Shown: positions 7,068 to 16,500 of the stretch, piece after piece
Position numbering within the stretch: the first letter of the stretch is position 1
Layout of the letters: each line of letters starts with the position of its first letter
Assembly: GCA_028280485.1 (NCBI GenBank)
Contig: JANQLS010000129.1
Location: forward strand, 1-41,286
Source of the DNA: Planctomycetota bacterium
Lineage (GTDB): Bacteria > Planctomycetota > UBA8108 > JACQVS01
DNA length: 41,286 nucleotides
Reading direction: 5' to 3'
Notes under the pieces: generated by a model
What the model saw: the letters and a program-made list of their open reading frames with translations, nothing else
Database searches by the model: none
Told to the model about the DNA's origin: nothing
Program-made: the position numbers and the translations under genes

Positions 7068-9524
7068 ATGAGCACTTTAATGACGCAAAACTTTAAGTAT
7101 ATACGTTTTTTTAAAGATCTCTCTATTACAGACATTCCTTTGGTCGGGGGAAAAAATGCTTCCCTTGGAGAGCTTTATCGTGAGCTTCGCCCTCATGGTA
7201 TTTTAGTTCCAAATGGCTTTGCTATTACTTCTGAGGGGTATCAATACCACATAAACCGATCGGGATGTTTGGGGGAACTTAAACAGATCATCGAAGGTTT
7301 AAATCCTAATGATGTTGAAGATTTAGCTCGAAGAGGGGAAGCCGCTCGTGAGCTTATTATCCGTTCTCCAATTCCCGATGATCTCCTCCAAGAAATCTCC
7401 TCAGCCTATAAATACTTCCAGAGTGAAGAGGGTGAAGGAATCTCAGTAGCCGTTCGAAGTTCAGCAACCGCAGAGGATTTACCTCATGCCAGTTTTGCTG
7501 GTCAGCAAGATACTTATTTAAATATTAAAAGTGAAGCTGATCTGATCAGTTCTTGTCGAAGATGCTTCGCGAGTCTTTTTACCGATAGAGCTATCTGTTA
7601 CCGGATAGATAATGGATTTGACCATTTCAAGGTAGCCTTATCTGTTGGTGTTCAAAAAATGGTGCGAAGTGATCTCGCAACCAGTGGAGTGATGTTTTCC
7701 CTCGATACTGAATCTGGATTCCGCGATGTTGTTTTTATAACGAGCAGTTATGGATTGGGAGAAAATATCGTCCAAGGAACTGTAGATCCCGATGAGTTTT
7801 ATGTTCACAAGCCGACCTTCCAGGAAGGATACCGCAAAGTTCTAAAGCGTCATCTGGGTGAAAAGAAAATCAAAATGGTTTATGCCGAGGGACGAACTCG
7901 CGAACCTACTCGAAATATTCCAACAGCAAATTATGAAAGAGATCAATATTCAATTACAGATGACGAAGTACTTAAGTTAGCTGAGTATGCAATAAAGATC
8001 GAACGTCATTATAGTGATAAGGCAGGTGTCGATCGTCCAATGGATATAGAATGGGCGAAAGATGGTATCGATGGTTCTTTGTATATTGTTCAGGCCCGCC
8101 CAGAAACGGTTGTTTCTCAGAGAAAATCACATTCTCTGCAAGAATATTATCTTGAAGCATCAGGTGCGGTCATGACCCAAGGTCGGGCGGTTGGAAATAA
8201 AATTGCAGCTGGAACGGTTAGAAAAATTCTATCCTTTGAAGACCTTTCTAACTTTGTTGAAGGTGAGGTGTTGGTTGCGGATACCACCACTCCCGATTGG
8301 GAGCCGGTAATGAGAACTGCCGCTGCCCTCGTAACGAATCGAGGGGGCCGAACCTGTCATGCTGCAATTATCGCGCGCGAGCTTGGAATTCCCGCAGTTG
8401 TCGGGACTCGTAACGGTACTGAAATTCTTTCTGAAGGTCAGTGGGTCACGATCAGTTGTTCTGAAGGTGAAGTAGCAAAAGTCTATGATGGTAAGATTCC
8501 ATTTAAAGTTGAAGAAATTGATTTAAGTGATCTCAAAAAACCTAAAACAGAAATCTACTTAAATCTAGGTAACCCTGGTTTGGCATTTCAGTTGAGTCAT
8601 CTGCCTGTTGATGGAGTTGGGCTCGCGAGGCTTGAATTTATCATCAGTGAATCGATCGGGATTCATCCAATGGCGCTCGTCCAACCCGAGAAGGTTCAGG
8701 AAACTCGTGAACTCAGGAAAATTGAAACGATGACCGTTGGCTATGAAGATCCTAAAGAATTCTTCATCGAAAAGCTTTCTGAAGGGGTTAGCACTATCGC
8801 CAGTGCTTTTTATCCAAAGCCTGTTATTGTTCGAATGTCTGATTTTAAGACGAATGAGTATGCGAGCCTGATCGGCGGACGATTTTTTGAGCCATCAGAG
8901 AGTAACCCGATGATTGGCTTCAGGGGTGCTTCTCGATATTCCCATCCGGCTTACCAGGAGGGATTTGCTTTAGAGTGTGAAGCACTCAATCGAGCACGCT
9001 TAAAGATGGGTTTTAAAAATATTAAGCTAATGATTCCGTTCTGCCGTAATGTTGAGGAGGGGCGCAGAGTTTTAGAAACTTTAGCTGAATACGGACTTGT
9101 TCGGGGTAAAGATGATCTTGAAATTTATGTGATGTGTGAAATCCCGAATAACGTTATCCAAATTGATGAATTTAGCGATCTGTTCGATGGGTTTTCAATT
9201 GGGTCCAATGACTTGACACAACTGGTTCTCGGGGTAGATCGAGATTCTGAATTGGTGGCATTTGATTTTGATGAACGGGATCCGGGAGTTCTCCGCTTCC
9301 TTAAGCAGGCCATCGAAGGTGCAAAAAGAAACAAGCGTCATTCTGGGATTTGCGGGCAAGCTCCCTCGGACTACCCTGAAGTCGCCGAGTTCCTCGTTCG
9401 TTGTGGGATTGACTCGATGAGTTTAACTCCGGACAGTGTACTTAAAACCATTCAACAGGTTGTAGAATTGGAAAAGAAATTAAGCCAAGAAACTGTTTCA
9501 CAGCATTCCGATGATGTTGTTTGA
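7068..9524 (+). CDS. ppsA: Phosphoenolpyruvate synthase (pyruvate, water dikinase)
   Basis: An 818-residue enzyme that converts pyruvate, ATP and water to PEP, AMP and phosphate in gluconeogenesis. All three parts are visible. The first is an N-terminal ATP-grasp domain beginning VGGKNASLGELYREL and containing VAVRSSATAEDLPHASFAGQ. The second is the swivelling phosphohistidine domain TNRGGRTCHAAIIARELGIP with catalytic H431. The third is the C-terminal PEP-utilising barrel with GFSIGSNDLTQLVLGVDRDS and the catalytic cysteine in SGICGQAPSDYP. The length matches the family (about 790-820). The start follows AGGAA. The next gene starts 11 bases after the stop, so PEP synthase is likely co-transcribed with the NfnAB-type flavoprotein genes. 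Confidence 0.96.
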   Translation: MSTLMTQNFKYIRFFKDLSITDIPLVGGKNASLGELYRELRPHGILVPNGFAITSEGYQYHINRSGCLGELKQIIEGLNPNDVEDLARRGEAARELIIRSPIPDDLLQEISSAYKYFQSEEGEGISVAVRSSATAEDLPHASFAGQQDTYLNIKSEADLISSCRRCFASLFTDRAICYRIDNGFDHFKVALSVGVQKMVRSDLATSGVMFSLDTESGFRDVVFITSSYGLGENIVQGTVDPDEFYVHKPTFQEGYRKVLKRHLGEKKIKMVYAEGRTREPTRNIPTANYERDQYSITDDEVLKLAEYAIKIERHYSDKAGVDRPMDIEWAKDGIDGSLYIVQARPETVVSQRKSHSLQEYYLEASGAVMTQGRAVGNKIAAGTVRKILSFEDLSNFVEGEVLVADTTTPDWEPVMRTAAALVTNRGGRTCHAAIIARELGIPAVVGTRNGTEILSEGQWVTISCSEGEVAKVYDGKIPFKVEEIDLSDLKKPKTEIYLNLGNPGLAFQLSHLPVDGVGLARLEFIISESIGIHPMALVQPEKVQETRELRKIETMTVGYEDPKEFFIEKLSEGVSTIASAFYPKPVIVRMSDFKTNEYASLIGGRFFEPSESNPMIGFRGASRYSHPAYQEGFALECEALNRARLKMGFKNIKLMIPFCRNVEEGRRVLETLAEYGLVRGKDDLEIYVMCEIPNNVIQIDEFSDLFDGFSIGSNDLTQLVLGVDRDSELVAFDFDERDPGVLRFLKQAIEGAKRNKRHSGICGQAPSDYPEVAEFLVRCGIDSMSLTPDSVLKTIQQVVELEKKLSQETVSQHSDDVV

Positions 9525-9534
9525 GAGGGTCTCA

Positions 9535-10434
9535 ATGTATGAAATTTTAGATGACAGGTATTTATCTCCAAATGTTAAGCAATTCGAGGTTTTAGCAAAT
9601 CGAATTGCCCGTAAACAGCAGCCCGGTCAATTTGTAATTATCCGGTTACATGATCGTGGGGAGAGGATTCCTCTTACTATCGCAGATTCAGATAGAGAAC
9701 GAGGAACGATTCAGCTTATTGTGAAGGCTGTCGGAAAAACCACTCAGGAGATGATGAATCTGTCTCGTGGAGATGCCATTCTCAATGTCGTAGGTCCCTT
9801 AGGAATACCTTCCCATATTGATCTTTTTGGGACTGCGGTAGCCATTGGGGGAGGGGTGGGTGCAGCAATTACTTATCCCATTGCAAGGGCTCTCAAAGAA
9901 AAGGGGAATCGTTTGATTACCATATTAGGAGCGAGTCAAGAAAATCAGTTGATTCTTCTAGACAAATTCTCTGAATTAAGTGATCAGATTTATGTAACTA
10001 CCGATGATGGTAGTCTTGGGGAGAAAGGCAAGGTTACTGATGTCTTGATGCGACTGATCGAAGAAGAGCCTGCTATCGACTATGTACATGCAGTAGGTCC
10101 ATTGCAAATGATGGAAGAGGTAAGTCGCCTTACCAAAAAGTCAAATATTCAAACGGTAGTTAGCCTCAACCCCATAATGGTTGATGGGACTGGAATGTGT
10201 GGTGGTTGTCGTGTTCGAATTGGTGGAGAAACGCGATTTGCCTGTGTCGATGGGCCGGAGTTTAATGCCCATGAAGTCGATTTTAAAACTCTAAATCAGA
10301 GAAATGAAATGTATCTGGATCAAGAGAGAGAATCTCTCGATAGATTCAATCTTGAGCAAGGATCTGAGAAATCCACCTCAAGTCCTTTTGATCCCGATTG
10401 TAAGCTTAAAAAAATATTACCCAGTAATTTTTAA
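9535..10434 (+). CDS. NfnA/SudB-type ferredoxin-NADP reductase subunit alpha
   Basis: A 299-residue FNR-like subunit with an FAD-binding beta barrel (RKQQPGQFVIIRLHDRGERI, then PLTIADSD), an NAD(P)-binding half (AIGGGVGAAITYPIARALKE) and a C-terminal [2Fe-2S] site. The site is D217-x4-C222-x2-C225-x11-C237, exactly the Asp/three-Cys pattern DX4CX2CX11C of NfnA, SudB and the small subunit of sulfide dehydrogenase. The residues after about 260 are a poorly conserved tail. In-frame ATGs exist at 9511 and 9514, but GAGAGGG just before the ATG at 9535 favours that start. Together with the next gene it should form a cytoplasmic flavin enzyme linking NADPH, NADH and ferredoxin. Whether it bifurcates electrons cannot be told from sequence. 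Confidence 0.9.
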   Translation: MYEILDDRYLSPNVKQFEVLANRIARKQQPGQFVIIRLHDRGERIPLTIADSDRERGTIQLIVKAVGKTTQEMMNLSRGDAILNVVGPLGIPSHIDLFGTAVAIGGGVGAAITYPIARALKEKGNRLITILGASQENQLILLDKFSELSDQIYVTTDDGSLGEKGKVTDVLMRLIEEEPAIDYVHAVGPLQMMEEVSRLTKKSNIQTVVSLNPIMVDGTGMCGGCRVRIGGETRFACVDGPEFNAHEVDFKTLNQRNEMYLDQERESLDRFNLEQGSEKSTSSPFDPDCKLKKILPSNF

Positions 10435-10449
10435 CTACGGTATTTTTCT

Positions 10450-11883
10450 GTGACTTCCCCGAGCAAGAAAGACAAATTGAAGATTCCTCGGCAACAGATG
10501 CCACAACAAGATCCGCTTATTCGTAAATACAATTTCGAAGAGGTGAATCAAGGATTATTGGTAGAGCTCGCGACATTGGAAGCAGAGCGATGCTTGGACT
10601 GCTCCTCTTCGCCCTGCATCCAAGGATGCCCCGTTGGCGTTAAAATTTCTGAATTTATTGACCTTGTTCGAAAAAAAGAATTCTTAAAAGCAGCGCAAAA
10701 AATTCGAGAAGACAATGTTCTGCCAGCCATTACCGGGAGAGTTTGCCCACAGGAAATTCAATGTGAAGCATCTTGTGTTCTCGGAAAAAACTTTGAGCCT
10801 GTCGCCATTGGATACTTAGAGAGATTTGTTGCTGACTATGAAAAGAATCATGGTGGAGTTGTTTTACCCCAATTAGAAGAACCCACTGGAAAGAAAGTTG
10901 CGATTATAGGTAGCGGTCCTGCAGGTTTAAGTGCGGCTGGAGATTTAGCTCTAAAAGGCCATTCTGTCACTGTCTATGAAGCTCTTCATGAGCTGGGTGG
11001 GGTCCTCATTTACGGTATCCCAGAATTTCGGCTCCCTAAATCCATCGTTGAAGATGAAATCAATAATTTGCGGAGATTAGGAATTCAATTTGAAACTGAC
11101 ATTGTTGTCGGGAAAACCGTTTGTATTTCTGAGTTGATGGGTGAAGAAGGTTTCGATGCTGTTTTTATTGCTACCGGTGCTGGTCTTCCTAAGTTTCTAA
11201 ATATTCCTGGTGAAGATTTAAAAGGGGTTTATTCAGCTAACGAATTTTTAACTCGAGTGAATCTGTTGAAGGCTTATCTATTTCCTGATTACGATGAGCC
11301 TGTTTATGAAACAGAAGGAAAGGTTGTTGCTGTTATCGGTGGGGGAAATACAGCCTTGGATGCTATTAGAACTGCAGTACGACTTAAGGCTTCAAAGTCA
11401 ATTCTCATTTATCGTCGAACGATGACAGAGATGCCTGCCAGAAAAGAGGAGATAGAGCATGCGGAAGAAGAAGGAGTGCTATTTCAGTTTTTGACTCAGC
11501 CATTAGAGTTTTTAGGAGATCATAATGGCGTTCTTAAGGCCATTCGTTGCCAAAGAATGTCGCTGGGTCCTCCAGATTCAATGGGACGAAAATCGCCTGT
11601 ACCAATCCCCGATTCTGAGTTTATTCAAGAAATCGATCTTTGTATTGTCGCATTAGGAAATGGTGCAAATCCTATGGTTCAATCTTCGGACTCGAAGTTA
11701 AAGGTGGACCCTCGTGGATATATAAAAGTTAATGAAGATAGTCTACAAACATCGATCCCAGGTGTGTTTGCCGGGGGAGATGTGGTTACGGGTGGAGCTA
11801 CAGTCATTCTTGCTATGGGAGCAGGGCGAAGGGCTGCGCGGTCGATTGATAAATATTTAAGATCCCCAACCCCCACCAGGTAA
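10450..11883 (+). CDS. NfnB/SudA-type (GltA-like) NADPH oxidoreductase subunit beta
   Basis: A 477-residue protein of the glutamate synthase small-subunit type. The N-terminal Fe-S domain has CLDCSSSPCIQGCPVG and CPQEIQCEASC (two [4Fe-4S] sites). It is followed by an FAD Rossmann motif (VAIIGSGPAGLSAAGDLALK), an NADPH Rossmann motif (VVAVIGGGNTALDAIRTAVR) and the C-terminal FAD contact PGVFAGGDVVTGGATVILAM. It partners the preceding NfnA/SudB-like subunit; the gap is 15 bases. The GTG start at 10450 has no clear ribosome binding site but is required to include the conserved QQDPLIRKYNFEEVN start region. The last five residues (PTPTR) and the TAA stop lie inside a REP-like unit that begins at 11864, so the original C-terminus has been rewritten by a repeat insertion. 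Confidence 0.9.
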   Translation: MTSPSKKDKLKIPRQQMPQQDPLIRKYNFEEVNQGLLVELATLEAERCLDCSSSPCIQGCPVGVKISEFIDLVRKKEFLKAAQKIREDNVLPAITGRVCPQEIQCEASCVLGKNFEPVAIGYLERFVADYEKNHGGVVLPQLEEPTGKKVAIIGSGPAGLSAAGDLALKGHSVTVYEALHELGGVLIYGIPEFRLPKSIVEDEINNLRRLGIQFETDIVVGKTVCISELMGEEGFDAVFIATGAGLPKFLNIPGEDLKGVYSANEFLTRVNLLKAYLFPDYDEPVYETEGKVVAVIGGGNTALDAIRTAVRLKASKSILIYRRTMTEMPARKEEIEHAEEEGVLFQFLTQPLEFLGDHNGVLKAIRCQRMSLGPPDSMGRKSPVPIPDSEFIQEIDLCIVALGNGANPMVQSSDSKLKVDPRGYIKVNEDSLQTSIPGVFAGGDVVTGGATVILAMGAGRRAARSIDKYLRSPTPTR

Positions 11884-11930
11884 ACCCAACCCCTACCAGG
11901 TAAAGAACCCCCACAACCCCTACCAGGTAA
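11864..11930 (-). repeat. REP-like array, left of the RAYT gene (3 units)
   Basis: Three close copies of ACCCC(T/C)ACCAGGTAA at 11869-11883, 11889-11903 and 11916-11930. On the minus strand each reads TTACCTGGTAGGGG, a TACC-T-GGTA mini-palindrome followed by a GTAG tetranucleotide and a G-run. The same unit appears four times in the opposite orientation at 13310-13417, on the other side of the transposase gene. The G-runs on the minus strand could form a G-quadruplex. The first unit overlaps the end of the preceding gene and supplies its stop codon. Confidence 0.85.
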
Positions 11931-12130
11931 GGTATTGGGTGGATGGGATTTTCTTAAGGGCATTTAGATGAAAATTGTCCTCAATTGTTCAATTTGTCAA
12001 TCGTGGATGATGGTGTTGAGCCAGCCCGTTGGATAAATATCAATTTTCAACTTCAACATGAAAAATCTGGACATACTGGTGCCTGACTATATTTTTAATT
12101 GTTCAATTTATAGTTTAGAGAACTAAAATT

Positions 12131-13036
12131 TTATCTAAGACCATACGGTTTCGGGTGACAACTCATCCCTCCGTACCTACACCACCAGTTCGTGCCGTAT
12201 GGGAAGCGTACATCCTTTACGCCTTGGAGCACTCTCTGTCGAGAATCCTCATGCTCTTTCCAAAATTGAATCATTCCATCGATGAGTTCTTTTCTTCGCT
12301 CTTTATCTTTACAAGCAATTCTAGGATCGATCTCTGAATCAATATAGGGATTGTCAGGTTTGAAATTCAGATCTAAGCATATATTTTTGATTCCCTTAAA
12401 ATCCTCATCGTTTTGCTTCATTTCTTCAGCAATTTCCCCACACCGTACTTTAATCATAGATTCTAATTCATTAATAAAGGCTTCTTTATCTTCAAACATC
12501 GGGGGAATGGTGAGTTTCAGCGAGGCGGATTCCGGAACTGTAGGGCTATTATCTTTAAAAAATTTAGGGCGTTGAGCTTTAAACTCAAAATCATTTCTAT
12601 AATGCTCTGGAAGTGAAATTCCCCCGATCCATTCTGAAGGTTGAGATACAGCCTTAGCCTGAGTGGGGTTGCAAATGGTATAGACAAGCTTATCTAAAAT
12701 ATCTTCTGGGTAATGTAATTCTTGTGAGCTGAATGATCCAGGAGCCCATATAAGACCTTTTCTACCAAGATAAAAGTTGATGCACTTAGCAGAATGCAGA
12801 TTCAGCCATCTTAGGAAATCACTGAGTAGTTGATGAGGGTCAGAGACAATGAGATGAAAGTGATTACTCATAAAACAAAATCCATGAATCTTGATCTTGA
12901 ATTTGTTTGCGGGATGGATCAGGCAAAAGAGCATAATTTGAGTAATTTCTTCAAGTGGGGCACAACGATAAATACCTTCATAAGTTCTTCTTGTGATGAA
13001 ATGAGTGCCACCTGGAAGTAAGCGTCTAGGCTTCAT
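12131..13036 (-). CDS. REP-associated tyrosine transposase (Y1/HUH, RAYT)
   Basis: A 301-residue protein. MSNHFHLIVSD (about residues 56-66) is the HUH metal motif of Y1 single-strand transposases, and VYTICNPTQA (about 118-127) carries the expected catalytic tyrosine in the Y-x-x-x-NP context. GGTHFITRRTYEGIYRC at the N-terminus is typical of RAYT proteins (for example GxYHVTxR). The C-terminal 120 residues are an extension seen in larger members. RAYTs cut and join single-stranded REP palindromes marked by a GTAG-like tetranucleotide. The two inverted arrays of GTAG-containing units around this gene fit that, so gene and repeats probably form one functional unit. The gene is intact, with a TAA stop at 12131-12133. 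Confidence 0.92.
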   Translation of the reverse strand: MKPRRLLPGGTHFITRRTYEGIYRCAPLEEITQIMLFCLIHPANKFKIKIHGFCFMSNHFHLIVSDPHQLLSDFLRWLNLHSAKCINFYLGRKGLIWAPGSFSSQELHYPEDILDKLVYTICNPTQAKAVSQPSEWIGGISLPEHYRNDFEFKAQRPKFFKDNSPTVPESASLKLTIPPMFEDKEAFINELESMIKVRCGEIAEEMKQNDEDFKGIKNICLDLNFKPDNPYIDSEIDPRIACKDKERRKELIDGMIQFWKEHEDSRQRVLQGVKDVRFPYGTNWWCRYGGMSCHPKPYGLR

Positions 13037-13596
13037 ATGTATCTCCGCAATGAATTTTTAAAAATTGAATTCAGTCGAGACACGCCATTCCTAAACCATT
13101 GCTAATGGATCGATAGAATGATGATGGATTGGATGGGAGAGGCTTCAGTGGCAGGGAGTAAAAGGGATAACGGTGGAATGGGACCCTAAAGGGCTGAATT
13201 GAGTTTAACTCTATTCGATAGTTCTGCCATTAACTTGGTTGATAAATTATTCAGGTTTAATGTTGTCGAGTTTATTATCTCAAAACCGAACACTTTATTT
13301 TAAAAAACGTACCTGGTATGGGATTGGGGGGGCACCCTACCTGGTAGGGGTATTCTCGTGCTACCTGGTAGGGGTATTCTATTCTATTCGGGGGGGGATT
13401 CGTGTACCTGGTAGGGGTATTCGGGGTAGTCTATTGTGCTTCTTGTGAGTTTGTAAAGTAGGGATATAATGTTTGGATAGGGTTAAGCTTTGACGTTTGA
13501 AGTGATTTAAATCAGTAACAAATCTTGCTTCAAATCCGATTTCAGGCTCGTGGTATAAATCATGAGTCTCATTGGGTCCAAAAATTGGGATAGATT
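13037..13596. other. Intergenic region holding the RAYT upstream region and right REP array
   Basis: A 560-base gap without a gene. It contains a 14-base perfect palindrome AATTTTTAAAAATT at 13053-13066, just upstream of the transposase start, which is a possible operator or promoter part. It also contains the right REP array (13310-13417, entered separately) and about 180 AT-rich bases before the large secreted protein gene. GGGAT shortly before 13597 is a weak ribosome binding site. An open stretch at 13239-13448 runs through the repeats and is not a gene. Confidence 0.6.
13310..13417 (+). repeat. REP-like array, right of the RAYT gene (4 units)
   Basis: Four units start with TACCTGGTA: 13310-13322 (variant TACCTGGTATGGG), 13338-13350, 13362-13374 and 13405-13417 (all TACCTGGTAGGGG). 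The last three continue TATTC. Between them are G-runs of seven (about 13325-13331) and eight (13390-13397). The orientation is opposite to the left array at 11864-11930, so the transposase gene lies between inverted arrays. The tail sequences differ between the two sides (TATTC here, TTG on the left), so they are two subfamilies of one unit. Confidence 0.85.
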
Positions 13597-16500
13597 ATGA
13601 TCATCATTCAGAGGCTTCATGGATGGCTCTGTCCAAAGGCTGCTTGGTTAAAATCAATTGGGATTTTGGGGGTTCTTGTAGGGGGATTGTTTCACGCTTC
13701 ATCTCTCAAGGCCCAACTGAAGATCAACGAGATACTCGCATCCAATGTCAAAAACCTTTTAGATGAAGATGGCGATAGTTCTGACTGGGTCGAATTAATA
13801 AATACCGGTGCCTCTCCTCTTGATACGGCTGGTTACTTTATTAGCGATGATGATGAACATCTTAAACGTTGGGCACTACCTCAGATTATTATTCCTCCCG
13901 GAGAATACCTTCTACTTTGGTGTTCGGGAAAGGATAAGAGTGGAGCTCCCGTTGATCCTCCGCCCCCGCCGGTAAGTGGCGGGGCAAGTTCTCACTGGCC
14001 CTTAGCCGAAGGAGCGGGAGAGAGCTTCGAAAATCTTGTCGACGGTGAACTCGACGGTTTTCTTGAAGGGGCTACGGTCAATTGGGTTGATGTGACTCCC
14101 GATCAAGGAGATTCTGTTCCACCTCAAGATTCCGCCGTTGAATTTTCTGGGGCAGGTTCTCGAATTCAAACAAATTACGAAGGTGTATCCGGATCGAAAG
14201 CTCGAACCATCACCTGTTGGATTCGAACCACGACGATAGGTACCGGGGGATTTGTTTCTTGGGGGAACAGTGCCGTCAATGGGGCGAAATGGCATTTCCG
14301 ATTAAATCCAACTGCTGCGAATGGAACCGTTGGAGCCTTAAGGACAGAAGTTCAGGGGGGGCAAAATGTAGCTACAACGGTTCTCACAGATGGTCAGTGG
14401 CATCATGTCGCTTGTGTTTTTCCTGAAGGAGCTTCTGGAGTTTCTGATGTTCTCCACTTTGTTGATGGTGAGCTCGATCCCCGAAGTGGGGGAACCAATG
14501 TAGCGATCGATACTCAAGTGGGGGGAGTCAATAACCAAGTATTGATCGGTTCACGCAATCAGGGAGGAGTTCTTCATGACTACGCCGGTTCGATTGCCGA
14601 TGTAAGAATTTATGATCGCGAATTGAGCTTAGAAGACATTCAAGCGATCTTTAATGGAGGTGACCCTGAAGATCCTCCTGAAGGCCCGGAAGTTGCTGAA
14701 GGTTTCCACACGAACTTCCAGCTCTCGGCGGGTGGCGAAACTTTATTCTTAGTTCATCCCAATGGACAGATCGAGGACGAGATTGAATATCCTAATCAAG
14801 TTTCAGACCAGTCTTATGGTCGTTCACCCGATGGTTCTGGGAATTTTCTATTTCATTTAAACCCAAGCCCCTTAAAAGAAAATACAGGAACGACGAGCCC
14901 TGGTCCTTTAGTCGTTGCCGATACCAATTTTGAGCCGAATCGAGGGTTCTTTTCAGACCCTATTCAAGTGGCAATCACCACCGAGACTCAAGATGCAACG
15001 ATTCGTTATACCTTAGATGGTACTTTACCTAGCGAAACTCACGGGGAAGTTTATACCGGACCTCTTTCAGTTAGCGATACTACGGTGATTCGAGCTGCTG
15101 CATTTAAAGATGGTCTTCGTTCGACCAATGCCGATGCTCACACTTATATTTATCTAGAAACTCCGGAGGGGGGAGGCATTTTAAACCAATCAGCCCGTCC
15201 ATCGGGATGGCCGCTTTCTTGGGGCACCAGATCGGCTGATTACGCTATGGATCAACGAGTGGTTAGCGATGAAGGCTCACCCTACTTCGACAAAAATGTT
15301 CGAGATGGCCTATTGGCTCATCCAAGCATCTCAATAGCGATGCCATTGGATGATCTTTTTCATCCTACTACCGGAATCTATACCAACTCACTAGCGCATG
15401 GTGATCAATGGGAGCGCGCTTGCTCTTTTGAAATCATTCATCCTGATGGTGAAGATGGAGTTCAGGTCAACGCCGGATTACGTTTGATGGGGAATGCGAG
15501 TCGGCAGCCCACCCGTCCCAAGCACAATATGCGCGTTGCCTTTAGACGCAGTTACGGACCTTCGCGATTGAGGTACCAAGTCTTCAAGGATACCGATGTA
15601 GATGAATTCGACACCATCGTCTTGCGAGGGGGCAATGGAGATTCTTGGTTCCATCCCAATGCCACCCAGCGTCAACGAGCGCAGTACATTCGAGATCAAT
15701 GGCATCGAGATGTTGAAAAGGCTATGAAGCGTCCTACCACTCATCAAGCTTACTACCATCTCTATATTAACGGCCTTTACTGGGGTTTGTACCACGTGTT
15801 TGAACGACCCAACGGTGAGTTTTTATCGTCTCACTTTGGTGGCGATGAAGATGATTGGGATGCGATCAATGGTGGAGATGTGATCGATGGAAATTTAACA
15901 GCTTACAATCGACTCTTATCTTTAGCTCAAAGAGGTGTTTCTACACCCGAAGCCTATCAAGGAATTCAAGAGTTTTTGGATGTCGACAATCTCATCGATT
16001 TCTTACTGATCAATTTTTATAGCGGAAACGTCGATTGGGATACCAAAAATTGGTACGGAGGCAGGCGCCGAGTCGATGGCGCAGGGTACATGTTTTTCTG
16101 TTGGGACGCTGAGCGTACGTTTTGGAATATCGGTGAAAATCGAACCGGTTTAAATATTGCCGGTAAGCCCTCCAGTATTCATCAACGACTACGAGCCAAT
16201 GAAGAATACCGCATGCGGTTTGCGGATCGCACTCAGCGACATCTCTTTAATCAAGGGTCGCTATCCCCTGAAGGCGCAGCAAAACTATGGCAAGATCGAG
16301 CGGATGAAATTCGAGTTGATTTAGCGGCCGAGTCTGCTCGATGGGGCGATGATGATCGCTTTCAACCCTACAGTGTCGATACGGAATGGACGAATGAGCT
16401 CAACTTTATTATGAACTCTTGGTTTCCTCGCCGGGGAGGAATCTTGCTGACTCAATTAAAGTCTCAACGTCTCTACCCCAATGTAGAAGCCCCTCAATTC

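Noticed and set aside
11864..11930. The C/A-rich stretch as a rho-independent terminator
   Set aside because: No T-tract and the same unit recurs inverted beyond the transposase; repeats explain it better.
13239..13448. A 69-codon open frame through the right REP array
   Set aside because: Its sequence is made by the repeats (YLVGVF repeated), so it is a by-product of the array.
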